Positions 8,286 to 14,624 of a DNA stretch of 20,245 nucleotides are shown here, in pieces. Made by a program: the position numbers and the translations under genes. Source of the stretch: a virus. The stretch is from IMG/VR virus record IMGVR_UViG_3300046000_007272, positions 1-20,245 of that record. One strand, given 5' to 3'. The notes beneath the pieces are model-generated. The model saw only the letters and a program-made list of their open reading frames with translations, was not told the DNA's origin and did no database searches. Numbering within the stretch: position 1 is the first letter of the stretch; each line of letters opens with the position of its first letter.

Positions 8286-8881
8286 ATTGCTGCAAAAATT
8301 AGGTTTTCTCCGTTGCGGTGTATTTCGGTCAAGTCGTATTGAGCGCAATAGTCAATATACTTTTTAGGCTCTATGCCGTTGTATTCCACACATACACATT
8401 TTACGCCCGTTAAATCAATTTGGCTCAACACTTCAAAGTCCATACCCTCAATATCAATATTGATAAAATCAAAGGTACGCCCGTTGATTATGCTCTTAAC
8501 CGTATCGCATGGCACTTGAACCTCTGTAAATTGTTCTTTAACCCATCGCTGTTTTTCGCTTTCGATTATCGTACTGACTAAGCTAACATCTTCACCACCT
8601 AAATGCGTACCGCTTTCATAAAGCGTTATAAAGCCCTTGTACGGGGCTATCGCTACATTGACTACTTCTACCCTGTTATTGCCATTATAAAGTAAACTAG
8701 CCTTGTTTGTGGCGTTTGCGCTGGCATCTACTAACACACCAATCCAACCATTCAAAGCAAGCGCACGGGTGTTACTAAGTGTTTGCCCGTCATTGCAGCC
8801 TAAATCTAAAAACGTGCCTATATAGTGCTCGCCAAAGTAGTCTAGTATTACTTGCTGCTCGTTGTTTTGTGAGTAATTCAT
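8282..8881 (-). CDS. FkbM-family SAM methyltransferase
   Basis: This gene encodes 199 residues. FLDLGCNDGQT (24-34) is the SAM-binding motif I, GVLVDAS (48-54) follows as strand 2, and FDFINIDIEGMDFEVL (137-152) is the hallmark of FkbM methyltransferases, which methylate hydroxyls on sugars and polyketides. Length fits a minimal FkbM domain. Both ends overlap neighbours as ATGA, so it is translated together with the glycosyltransferases on either side. An O-methyl capping or decorating step on a glycan is the natural reading of the context. Target position and sugar are unknown. Confidence 0.85.
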   Translation of the reverse strand: MNYSQNNEQQVILDYFGEHYIGTFLDLGCNDGQTLSNTRALALNGWIGVLVDASANATNKASLLYNGNNRVEVVNVAIAPYKGFITLYESGTHLGGEDVSLVSTIIESEKQRWVKEQFTEVQVPCDTVKSIINGRTFDFINIDIEGMDFEVLSQIDLTGVKCVCVEYNGIEPKKYIDYCAQYDLTEIHRNGENLIFAAI

Positions 8882-9435
8882 TTGCCTTGTGTACTTACTA
8901 ATGTTTGAAAATCGTAATGGTACATATCCTTGTTAATGTAAACCTCTGTTTTAAGTAACGGTCTAAGCCTGTTTGAATAGTCGGCATCTTCACCATTGTT
9001 TATACCCCTCGGAAACTTTACCCTCAAAGCTAATTCACGCTTAACAGGGCAAAGGTGGTTAATAGTCCGATAATACACCCCGTTCAATTCGTACCAACTG
9101 TCAAACGTATTACTAATCTTAAAGTTGTGGCGGTCTTTGCCGTTAGTTGTCATGTAGCCATCAAAACCTACGCAATCGGGTTTGCTTTCAATAGCTTTTA
9201 ATAGTTCGCTGATGTAGTAACTCGGCACTAGGTCGTCATCGTCAATAAACACAACATAGTCGCCTTTAGCCTTATCTAGTAACTCGTTGCGCTTATCGCT
9301 TATCTTTTTTTGTCGGTTGTCAATAGATACCAGCACTTCCGCATTCGGGTCGCTTTGCATATCCAGCGTAGCTAACAACCTAGCTAACAAGTGGCTGCGG
9401 CTTTCGATTGAGCATATTAAAATTGATAGTTTCAT
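8878..9435 (-). CDS. Family 2 glycosyltransferase
   Basis: This gene encodes 185 residues of GT-A fold. It starts MKLSILICSIESR, the usual first strand. DKAKGDYVVFIDDDDLV (residues 54-70) carries the DxD nucleotide-sugar and metal site, and NNGEDADYSNRL (147-158) holds the ED pair expected for the catalytic base. It is shorter than typical GT2 enzymes of about 250-300 residues and lacks a C-terminal membrane anchor, so it should be soluble. It overlaps both neighbours by ATGA. It probably transfers a hexose-type sugar in the pathway encoded by this cassette. Confidence 0.85.
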   Translation of the reverse strand: MKLSILICSIESRSHLLARLLATLDMQSDPNAEVLVSIDNRQKKISDKRNELLDKAKGDYVVFIDDDDLVPSYYISELLKAIESKPDCVGFDGYMTTNGKDRHNFKISNTFDSWYELNGVYYRTINHLCPVKRELALRVKFPRGINNGEDADYSNRLRPLLKTEVYINKDMYHYDFQTLVSTQGK

Positions 9436-10109
9436 AGCCCGTAATTATTTAACCTCCGTTTATTGTGGAGTGTTTGCCCTTGTGTCCACATACCATTAGA
9501 ACGGTTGTAAGTGTCATCGCTTTTACCTTGCATTGTTTGGGTCGGGTTGCTAGGGTGCAAGTGTGGAAACTTCAATTCAGGTGCAAGCACTAGCCCGTTT
9601 ATTATTCGGGCAACGTGGTATAAATCCTCATCGCAAAACATTGACTTATATTCAGGGTAAAAGAAATAACCAAACCTATCGTAAAAGGCTCTAGTCATTA
9701 TCGGTATCGTCAACACCGCTACGCCCATCGGCTGCAAACAGTCATCAACCTTTAATATTTGCTCTAGGTTAATATCCATTTTGTCAGCTATCAGCCTATC
9801 CCAATGTTGCGGACAGTCAAAGTCATCACTTAGATAAATCAGTATATCGCCTGTGGCGTATTTTGCCGCTGCATTAGTCGCACCCACTACATACCCATCG
9901 CTTGTATTCTCTCTCACTATGTGGTGCGCTCCAAACAACCTTACATAGTCATCGTATCTCGGTTCGTCTAAGTCCAACGACAAGATATGCTCAATGGTTA
10001 TCTTTGAGTTGCCGCTGTTGTGCGCTTCGCTTTTGGCTAACCAATTTAGATAGTTAGCGTGTGCCATTTCGGGGCGGTTACGGCTGGGGTGTATTAGTGT
10101 TATTCGCAT
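9432..10109 (-). CDS. Glycosyltransferase, GT2-like
   Basis: The start is set at the ATG at 10109-10107 (225 residues, MRITLIHPSRNRPEMA); a GTG seven codons upstream is less likely. GDILIYLSDDFDCPQHWD (residues 87-104) is a clear GT-A core with a DDFD metal motif. The preceding NAAAKYATGD is the helix that normally precedes this motif in GT2 enzymes, and FCDEDLYHV further on may hold the catalytic acidic residues. It overlaps the 139-residue upstream gene by 10 bases and the next glycosyltransferase by ATGA. It is soluble by appearance. The sugar specificity is unknown. Confidence 0.8.
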   Translation of the reverse strand: MRITLIHPSRNRPEMAHANYLNWLAKSEAHNSGNSKITIEHILSLDLDEPRYDDYVRLFGAHHIVRENTSDGYVVGATNAAAKYATGDILIYLSDDFDCPQHWDRLIADKMDINLEQILKVDDCLQPMGVAVLTIPIMTRAFYDRFGYFFYPEYKSMFCDEDLYHVARIINGLVLAPELKFPHLHPSNPTQTMQGKSDDTYNRSNGMWTQGQTLHNKRRLNNYGL

Positions 10110-10519
10110 ATAAATAGCCTTTTGTACCACGGCTTAATATTTTTAGAGCCGTTTTTTTGGTAGCCTTTGTAATTTACTAAAGCATTTTGAAACTGCTGAT
10201 TTATAGCTTCAACTGATACATCTAATGGGTAGCTATACATTAACAACTCAAAAGGTTTCGGGGTTAAGATATGGCATTTTTCTTTTGACAATTCAAAAAT
10301 GTATCGCTCATTAAATACCGTTTCAATGGTGTAAATTACTGGTTCAAATGGTGGCTTTACCCCCGAAAACCAAACATCTATACCTAAGTGCTCTTTTAAT
10401 ATTTCCATTGCATCACTGCCATTCATATAACATTGTTTCATGGTTATTGATGTAGTGCCACGCTCAATAAGAATACGTACATCATTAACAAAGTCATGCT
10501 CTTTACTTGTTAGTTTCAT
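10100..10519 (-). CDS. Protein of unknown function, 139 residues
   Basis: I do not recognise this protein. It has a helical N-terminus with many charged residues, a central beta-rich part with several aromatics (VWFSGVKPPFEPVIYTIETVF) and a basic C-terminus ending KPWYKRLFICE. There are no membrane segments or catalytic motifs. It sits between the coiled-coil gene at 10530 and a glycosyltransferase, overlapping the latter by 10 bases, so it is part of the same operon. It might support the glycan pathway, or simply be carried along. Confidence 0.6.
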   Translation of the reverse strand: MKLTSKEHDFVNDVRILIERGTTSITMKQCYMNGSDAMEILKEHLGIDVWFSGVKPPFEPVIYTIETVFNERYIFELSKEKCHILTPKPFELLMYSYPLDVSVEAINQQFQNALVNYKGYQKNGSKNIKPWYKRLFICE

Positions 10520-10529
10520 AAGTTAGTTA

Positions 10530-11003
10530 TTAAGCGTTAGGTACTTTTGCAGCGTTTACGTGCTCGTTAATCTCCCATATCCGTGCATACCATTCACTAG
10601 TTTCACGTTGTGGCATATCCTTTGTTAATCCTTCCAATACGTTAGCCCTGTCAGATTTGCGGTCTATACATACCCTTGCTTTTTTCAGAATATCAACAGA
10701 ATGAGTTTCGATAAATTGCATCTTGGCATCTTGAAAGGCTTGTTGTTGAATCCTATCCTGTTCCATAGATTTCAAGTAATGCTCCTTAACTGCTATGCTG
10801 GTTTGAATATCAAAAATTTCAATATCTAATTGAGCACAAGTTACCGCCCAATTAGCATCAAAATCACTAGGATTCCTTTCAAGTAATTTTTTGTATTGAT
10901 TTTCTTTAGCTTGCCTTAAATTATCTAGCAGCGTCATGTACTTTTGTTCACGGGCAAGGCGTTCCTGCCATGCTTGTTCTAGTTGTTCCTTATCGTACTC
11001 CAT
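10530..11003 (-). CDS. Helical protein of unknown function
   Basis: This gene encodes 157 residues, almost entirely predicted helix and rich in Glu, Gln, Lys and Ala. Residues 1-50 (EQLEQAWQERLAREQKYMTLLDNLRQAKENQ) have heptad-like spacing, consistent with a coiled coil. A second helical stretch lies at about 70-115. There are no membrane segments. The ATG lies 25 bases inside the end of the upstream glycosyltransferase gene, so the two are coupled. It has no recognisable family; a scaffold or oligomerisation role is possible but not shown. Confidence 0.6.
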   Translation of the reverse strand: MEYDKEQLEQAWQERLAREQKYMTLLDNLRQAKENQYKKLLERNPSDFDANWAVTCAQLDIEIFDIQTSIAVKEHYLKSMEQDRIQQQAFQDAKMQFIETHSVDILKKARVCIDRKSDRANVLEGLTKDMPQRETSEWYARIWEINEHVNAAKVPNA

Positions 11004-11665
11004 TGTGGGTTGCGTTTATGTGTTGAAATTATATCGGTTACTATTATGGGGGTTATGCCTGCCCTCATGCTGTCAAGGTGAAACCAACTATCGCTAAATT
11101 TACCTAGCTGGTTTGGGTCGTGCCTGAACTTTACTTTTGTCAGTAGTTCACGGCTAAACAGGCTACACCCGATTGAAGGTACGCCCGTCTTTAGTTTGCC
11201 ATCAAAGAACCCTATGCAGCTTTCGGGGGGTGGTACATCAAACCGCCTGTAAGTAGCTTGGTTAATACCCATCAACTGAACGCCAACGGTGGTACTTAAT
11301 CCTTCCTTCAAGAAGTACGGCACGTTAATGTTATCGGTACGGTAAACTAGCAACCGTTCAATGGTGTCTTGTGGGCAAAAGTTATCACACTCCAAACTAA
11401 ACAGATAATCAAACCCATTAGCTAGTGCGTACTCTCTTATTAGTTCTTGTGATGCTGCTATGTATGCTTCGGGTCTGCCTTTAGGCTCAACTCTACGTAC
11501 ATCAAAACCCTTTATTGTCTTGTGCCATTTAGGGTCGTTGCTGTTATCCACTAGTATAACGTGCAAATTAGGATAGGTAAGCGTTCTAATGAACGATAAC
11601 CATTCGTCAAGTACGTATGCCTTGCGTTGGTTAATCGGTGCGCCTAAAAGTATTTTTGGTATCAC
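10979..11665 (-). CDS. Glycosyltransferase, GT2-like, GTG start
   Basis: This gene encodes 228 residues and starts with GTG at 11665-11663; no ATG is available at the conserved N-terminus MIPKILLGAPINQRK. GT-A features are LHVILVDNSND (residues 34-44) and NGFDYLFSLECDNFCP (83-98), in which ECD replaces the usual DxD. Near the C-terminus lies KFSDSWFHLDSMRAGI, resembling the acidic acceptor-side region of GT2 enzymes. No membrane helix is visible. It is the first glycosyltransferase of the cassette, following three very small genes, and the next gene begins within its 3' end. Confidence 0.72.
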   Translation of the reverse strand: MIPKILLGAPINQRKAYVLDEWLSFIRTLTYPNLHVILVDNSNDPKWHKTIKGFDVRRVEPKGRPEAYIAASQELIREYALANGFDYLFSLECDNFCPQDTIERLLVYRTDNINVPYFLKEGLSTTVGVQLMGINQATYRRFDVPPPESCIGFFDGKLKTGVPSIGCSLFSRELLTKVKFRHDPNQLGKFSDSWFHLDSMRAGITPIIVTDIISTHKRNPQWSTIRNN

Positions 11666-11675
11666 TTAATGTGCT

Positions 11676-11828
11676 TTATAATTCGTTTTGTTCTAGGTAG
11701 TACTTTAACTTAGCTTTAGTTTCTTCATGACTTAGCCGTTCTTTGTGTAACGCAATCATGTGGCAATACTCTCTTATTGTTATAAGCAGTAAAAGTACCG
11801 AGGTAAATAACATAAAAAATATAATCAT
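11676..11828 (-). CDS. Small membrane protein, 50 residues
   Basis: The frame runs from the ATG at 11828 to TAA at 11676. The N-terminus IIFFMLFTSVLLLLITI (residues 2-18) is a strong single transmembrane helix. The remaining 32 residues are charged helix (KERLSHEETKAKLKYYLEQ). Such an organisation is seen in small holin, spanin and membrane-tether proteins of phages, but no family is recognised. It lies 6 bases after the 46-residue gene and 10 bases before the first glycosyltransferase, so it belongs to the cassette transcript. It may anchor an enzyme of the cassette to the membrane or act in lysis; neither is shown. Confidence 0.55.
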   Translation of the reverse strand: MIIFFMLFTSVLLLLITIREYCHMIALHKERLSHEETKAKLKYYLEQNEL

Positions 11829-11834
11829 ATAGTC

Positions 11835-11975
11835 TTAGTTTAGTTGTGGGTCAAACGGGAACACCCCGTATCGGTTATAATGGCAAATGGCGTTAAACTC
11901 TGCCCAATACGAACCGTAACAATTAAACAATGCTTGGCGGCATTCTCCATCGGTTGCATCGGCTAGAGTTGTCAT
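11835..11975 (-). CDS. Small protein of unknown function, 46 residues
   Basis: The frame runs from the ATG at 11975 to TAA at 11835. The start overlaps the end of the upstream gene as ATGA, which supports it being real. The product is aromatic- and cysteine-bearing: three Cys (ECRQ, NCYG, ICHY), many Tyr, Phe and Trp, ending RYGVFPFDPQLN. It has no membrane segment. I do not recognise it. Confidence 0.5.
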   Translation of the reverse strand: MTTLADATDGECRQALFNCYGSYWAEFNAICHYNRYGVFPFDPQLN

Positions 11976-12193
11976 ATCCTATCGGTTGCTATTAATGCGT
12001 TCTCAAATGCTCTATCTCTAAATCTGCCGTTATTTCGTGCGCCACGTTCTTTAAGTTTAGCTAGTCGCAATTGCGCTGCGGCTTCGGCTCTATCCTCATA
12101 CGGGTATGTCTGCCTACCGTTTACAACATCAAGTTCGGTTATGCCGTACTCGTATGTCCTGCTTTCGGGGTAATAACGCTCAACTATTTTCAT
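11972..12193 (-). CDS. Small basic protein, first gene of the cassette
   Basis: The ATG at 12193 gives 73 residues; an in-frame TTG at 12199 lies inside the promoter box and is rejected. The N-terminal half is beta-like (VERYYPESRTYEYGITELDVV). The second half is a basic helical region rich in Arg and Ala (AEAAAQLRLAKLKERGARNNGRFRDRAFENAL). The start codon lies three bases after a perfect -7 promoter box, so the message is expected to be leaderless. The family is unknown. The basic helix could bind nucleic acid. Confidence 0.6.
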   Translation of the reverse strand: MKIVERYYPESRTYEYGITELDVVNGRQTYPYEDRAEAAAQLRLAKLKERGARNNGRFRDRAFENALIATDRI

Positions 12194-12196
12194 GCT

Positions 12197-12227
12197 CAAA
12201 TATAATTAATTATTAGCTACTTAGCAA
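12197..12227 (-). promoter_or_regulatory. Bacteroidota-type promoter of the glycosylation cassette
   Basis: TTG (12227-12225), 20 bases, TATATTTG (12204-12197) on the minus strand. Sequence and spacing are the same as in the tail-operon promoter. It overlaps the last codons of the frameshift product and ends three bases before the ATG at 12193. Confidence 0.72.
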
Positions 12228-12989
12228 CTTCACTCATGTAAATCTGCATCTTATATTCCACTTTACCGCTCATTCGTTTATGCATTATGTACGCAAACAC
12301 TTCATGCACGGGTAATGCTTTAACTATATTATCCTTGCTTATGTCGGGGCTTGCCTCCCTTAGAGTGGCATACCACCCAAACGGGGCTAGTTTGTCTTCA
12401 CCAGCCCGTTGCCCTGCCGCTTTATGTTTTGCCGTGCGATAGTCACCGCTAGTTGGTTTGATAAATGTGTTGTATATCCACGCCCTAACCTCGCAAAAAA
12501 AAAGAACGCACTAGTGGCATCTCTCGCATCCATATCTAAAAACTCGTTAGCCTTTTCGGTAACGTGTCCCTCACCTTCGTACAAGTAAGCTAACACCATC
12601 GGCATAGCTTTGTGTGTGTGGGTGGTGTTATCCATTATGGTTAGGGCTTCGATGCAGTTGCCAAATTCGATATTGCCGTAAGGTATTCTTACTTTGCCCA
12701 TCTCCATTAGCAACGGCTCACAAGCGGTGTAGGTTTTGCCGTTTACCTCAATAAATGGCACTTCGTAAGGTGTGGGTACGTATAACCCTTGTACGGCTAT
12801 TTCCAGCATTCCTACGACCTCTGTAACGGGTTTGGCTAGTAGTTCAGCTTCAGTCATATCCGTGCAAGCTAGTAGCACTTTATACGCTTGCTTTGGATAG
12901 CTAACGAGCATATCCGTTCCCGTCATATCGTCTGTTATGTCAACGCCTATTAAGGCATCCATTACTTGTATGTACTGTCGTAAAGTCAT
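12217..12989 (-). CDS. Frameshift fusion product of the chaperone-like gene (257 residues)
   Basis: If the ribosome or polymerase slips by -1 on the T9 run at 12503-12495, residues 1-165 of the 200-residue frame continue into an open frame of 92 further residues ending at TAG 12219-12217. The extension begins CEVRAWIYNTFIKPTSGD and includes KLAPFGWYATLREASPD and VHEVFAYIMHKRMSGK. It has normal protein composition and fills an otherwise empty 170-base gap, which strongly suggests that it is translated. A short/long pair made by frameshifting is characteristic of tail assembly chaperones (lambda G and GT). A single-base assembly error in the homopolymer is the main alternative, in which case only the long form exists. 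Confidence 0.65.
12387..12989 (-). CDS. Putative tail assembly chaperone, unshifted 200-residue product
   Basis: This gene starts MTLRQYIQVMDALIG. A central strand-turn block FIEVNGKTY (79-87) and a helical end at about 128-165 (MPMVLAYLYEGE, ANEFLDMDARDATSAFFFF) are present. This layout, a short helical head, then a second head after 'xVNGKxY', then 'FLDMxxxxATxxFFF', resembles the chaperone-like proteins that precede tape measure genes in Bacteroidota phages; recognition is by eye. The last 35 residues after the T9 run look less protein-like than the alternative frame. The start overlaps the TerL stop by one base (TAATG). Finding it beside TerL rather than next to the tape measure gene is unusual. 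Function is therefore tentative. Confidence 0.6.
   Translation of the reverse strand: MTLRQYIQVMDALIGVDITDDMTGTDMLVSYPKQAYKVLLACTDMTEAELLAKPVTEVVGMLEIAVQGLYVPTPYEVPFIEVNGKTYTACEPLLMEMGKVRIPYGNIEFGNCIEALTIMDNTTHTHKAMPMVLAYLYEGEGHVTEKANEFLDMDARDATSAFFFFARLGRGYTTHLSNQLAVTIARQNIKRQGNGLVKTN
12495..12503 (-). other. Homopolymer slippery site (T9) for -1 frameshift
   Basis: On the minus strand the zero-frame codons are TTC TTT TTT TTT GCG. The U UUU UUU heptamer allows both P- and A-site tRNAs to re-pair after a -1 slip, and runs of nine T also favour transcriptional slippage. A strong downstream hairpin is not obvious; only weak pairing is seen 35-60 bases on. Confidence 0.6.
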
Positions 12990-14188
12990 TAGTAGTAAAT
13001 TTGGTTTTTAGGCTGTCCAAGTAACCCCGTAACAGCGTACCTTTTTGCGTCAATTCCGTGATTAAAGGCATCTATTGGCTTGTTCAGCAAGTTACCGTTC
13101 TTATCCGTTGCCCACGTGTAATTCTTTAACTCCTTCATTAAATCGGGGCTTTGGCAAATTATCAATGGGTATTGTTTGATTAGCTGTATTCCTAAATTAA
13201 TGCTATCCGCACCTTTTACCGTTGGCTTGATATTAAAACCTTGACGGTAAATTTCCTCAATGCTTTTCGGTTCAGCACTATCAGCAAATATAACATCGTT
13301 TCGTGTAACGCCCAAACCTCGCATCTTATCGCAAATATCTGAATTGGTTAACCCGTAGCCATAAATTAGCTGCTTAACGTAAATTGCGCCCTCTGAATAG
13401 CGTATGTGTACTAAAGCGGTAGGGTCATTGGTAAAACCAAAGTCAAGCCCGTAGGCTTCGCTTGTGAAGTGTTGCGGAAATTCGCCTGTATCGTATTTGT
13501 CGAATATCTTACCTTGCTTACCGCTACCCCATTCGCCCAACACAACCACCCTGTAATATTCGGGGTCAATTTTCAATAGGCTCTCCATCTTACGTATGTA
13601 GTCGGGGTGCAAGTTCCTAATATTGCAATGGTACGTTGTATGAATAAACTCGCACTCTGAATAGTTAGTATCGTGAAACTTGGTTTTTAACCAGCAATCC
13701 TCATTCTCGGTATTGTAGCTTAAAACTATCTTTAGCTTTTTGCCTTTGGTGGTTCTTAAGGATAGGTCAAACTTGTTGAAGTCGCTGTAACCTACCTCAT
13801 CGGCTTCCTCAACCCATGCGTAGTTTACTTCTGTAATTGATTTCATTTTAGCCGTTGCGCTGCCGCTGCTTGCTCTAAAGCCTTTAGCGATTATCTTGTT
13901 GCCGTTTAGCTTGCATTCTATTTCCATTGTGTTTTCTCGGATATGAAATAGGTGCTCCATACCTCCGTCATTGATAATATCCTTTATTTGCTGAAACTGC
14001 GAACCTCGAATGTCGCTAAAGTTGGCACGGGCAATAACACAACGGAAATAGTCTTGCTCAACCATGTTAATCACAATGTCTTGTGCTGATGTGTAGCTTT
14101 TAGCTGAACCCCTGCCACCTACCAAACATACATAACGCTTGTTGGTTAGCCTTAGTTGGTTGTATGTGCTGTTAAACTCTAGTTGCAT
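12989..14188 (-). CDS. terL: Large terminase subunit (packaging ATPase-nuclease)
   Basis: The start is set at the ATG at 14188 (399 residues, MQLEFNSTYNQLRLT), which has a GGAG 12 bases upstream. The longer frame starts with TTG at 14215. The ATPase domain contains GGRGSAKS (24-31, Walker A) and AWVEEADE (124-131, Walker B with catalytic Glu), followed by LSYNTENE (coupling motif region). The C-terminal RNase H-like nuclease has acidic residues in GLDFG (247-251, D249), IFADS (300-304, D303) and HGIDAKRY (377-384, D380). Length is normal for the phage terminase_3-like group. It pumps DNA into the prohead through the portal and cuts concatemers. It follows the TerS gene by 55 bases and overlaps the next gene by one base. 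Confidence 0.95.
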   Translation of the reverse strand: MQLEFNSTYNQLRLTNKRYVCLVGGRGSAKSYTSAQDIVINMVEQDYFRCVIARANFSDIRGSQFQQIKDIINDGGMEHLFHIRENTMEIECKLNGNKIIAKGFRASSGSATAKMKSITEVNYAWVEEADEVGYSDFNKFDLSLRTTKGKKLKIVLSYNTENEDCWLKTKFHDTNYSECEFIHTTYHCNIRNLHPDYIRKMESLLKIDPEYYRVVVLGEWGSGKQGKIFDKYDTGEFPQHFTSEAYGLDFGFTNDPTALVHIRYSEGAIYVKQLIYGYGLTNSDICDKMRGLGVTRNDVIFADSAEPKSIEEIYRQGFNIKPTVKGADSINLGIQLIKQYPLIICQSPDLMKELKNYTWATDKNGNLLNKPIDAFNHGIDAKRYAVTGLLGQPKNQIYY

Positions 14189-14225
14189 AAAAAAACGGTC
14201 TCCACGCTGTGGCAAAAGTTGTTTG

Positions 14226-14244
14226 GGTATTGATTATCAATGCC
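14226..14244. promoter_or_regulatory. Palindrome between TerS and TerL
   Basis: GGTATTGATTATCAATGCC: ATTGAT (14229-14234) and ATCAAT (14236-14241) are perfect arms around one base, flanked by GG and CC. It begins at the TerS stop codon and lies in the 55-base gap before TerL. It could be a protein-binding site (operator or packaging-recognition site) or a small mRNA hairpin. Confidence 0.35.
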
Positions 14245-14624
14245 TACTTTTCGGGCTTACTCATATCCACGTGCTTAATCACTATCGTATTGTCTATCTT
14301 ATCACCCCCACTAGTAACGTCATTGTGCTGCATACTCATTGCCTTGCGTTCATCTTGGCTGCATATTAGCTTGTATAGGCTTATCTGCAACGCTGGTGCT
14401 TCGCTTTTGTACCACTTGCTACGCATACTCGTTTTGATTTCGACCTTGTTACGTTCCAATAGTTCGTCAATCTCCTTTCTCTCGTTCGTTTCGTTCGCAA
14501 AGTGCTCGTAAAAGGCTGTTTTACCACACGGCAAAAACGCCACAACATCCTCAATAAAGAACAGCTTGTGTTTCTCTATTGCTGCTTTTGCTTTTGTTAA
14601 AAGGTCTTTAGTGTTGTATGCCAT
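14244..14624 (-). CDS. terS: Small terminase subunit-like DNA-binding protein
   Basis: This gene encodes 126 residues. Residues about 15-45 (IEKHKLFFIEDVVAFLPCGKTAFYEHF) form a helix-turn-helix of the type used by small terminase subunits to recognise the packaging site. A helical oligomerisation segment follows (KEIDELLERNKVEIKTSMRSKWYKSEAPALQISLYKLICSQDERKAMS), then a polar tail. The block around SKWYKSEAPALQ is familiar from TerS proteins of Bacteroidota phages. It lies directly before TerL and starts 17 bases inside the end of the methyltransferase gene. The call is supported by both the HTH and the position. Confidence 0.8.
   Translation of the reverse strand: MAYNTKDLLTKAKAAIEKHKLFFIEDVVAFLPCGKTAFYEHFANETNERKEIDELLERNKVEIKTSMRSKWYKSEAPALQISLYKLICSQDERKAMSMQHNDVTSGGDKIDNTIVIKHVDMSKPEK

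Noticed and set aside
6190-11665. Cassette as a DNA glucosylation (T4-like) system
   Set aside because: No hydroxymethylase, thymidylate-synthase-like or other base-modifying enzyme is visible, and the glycosyltransferases look like glycan GT2-type enzymes.
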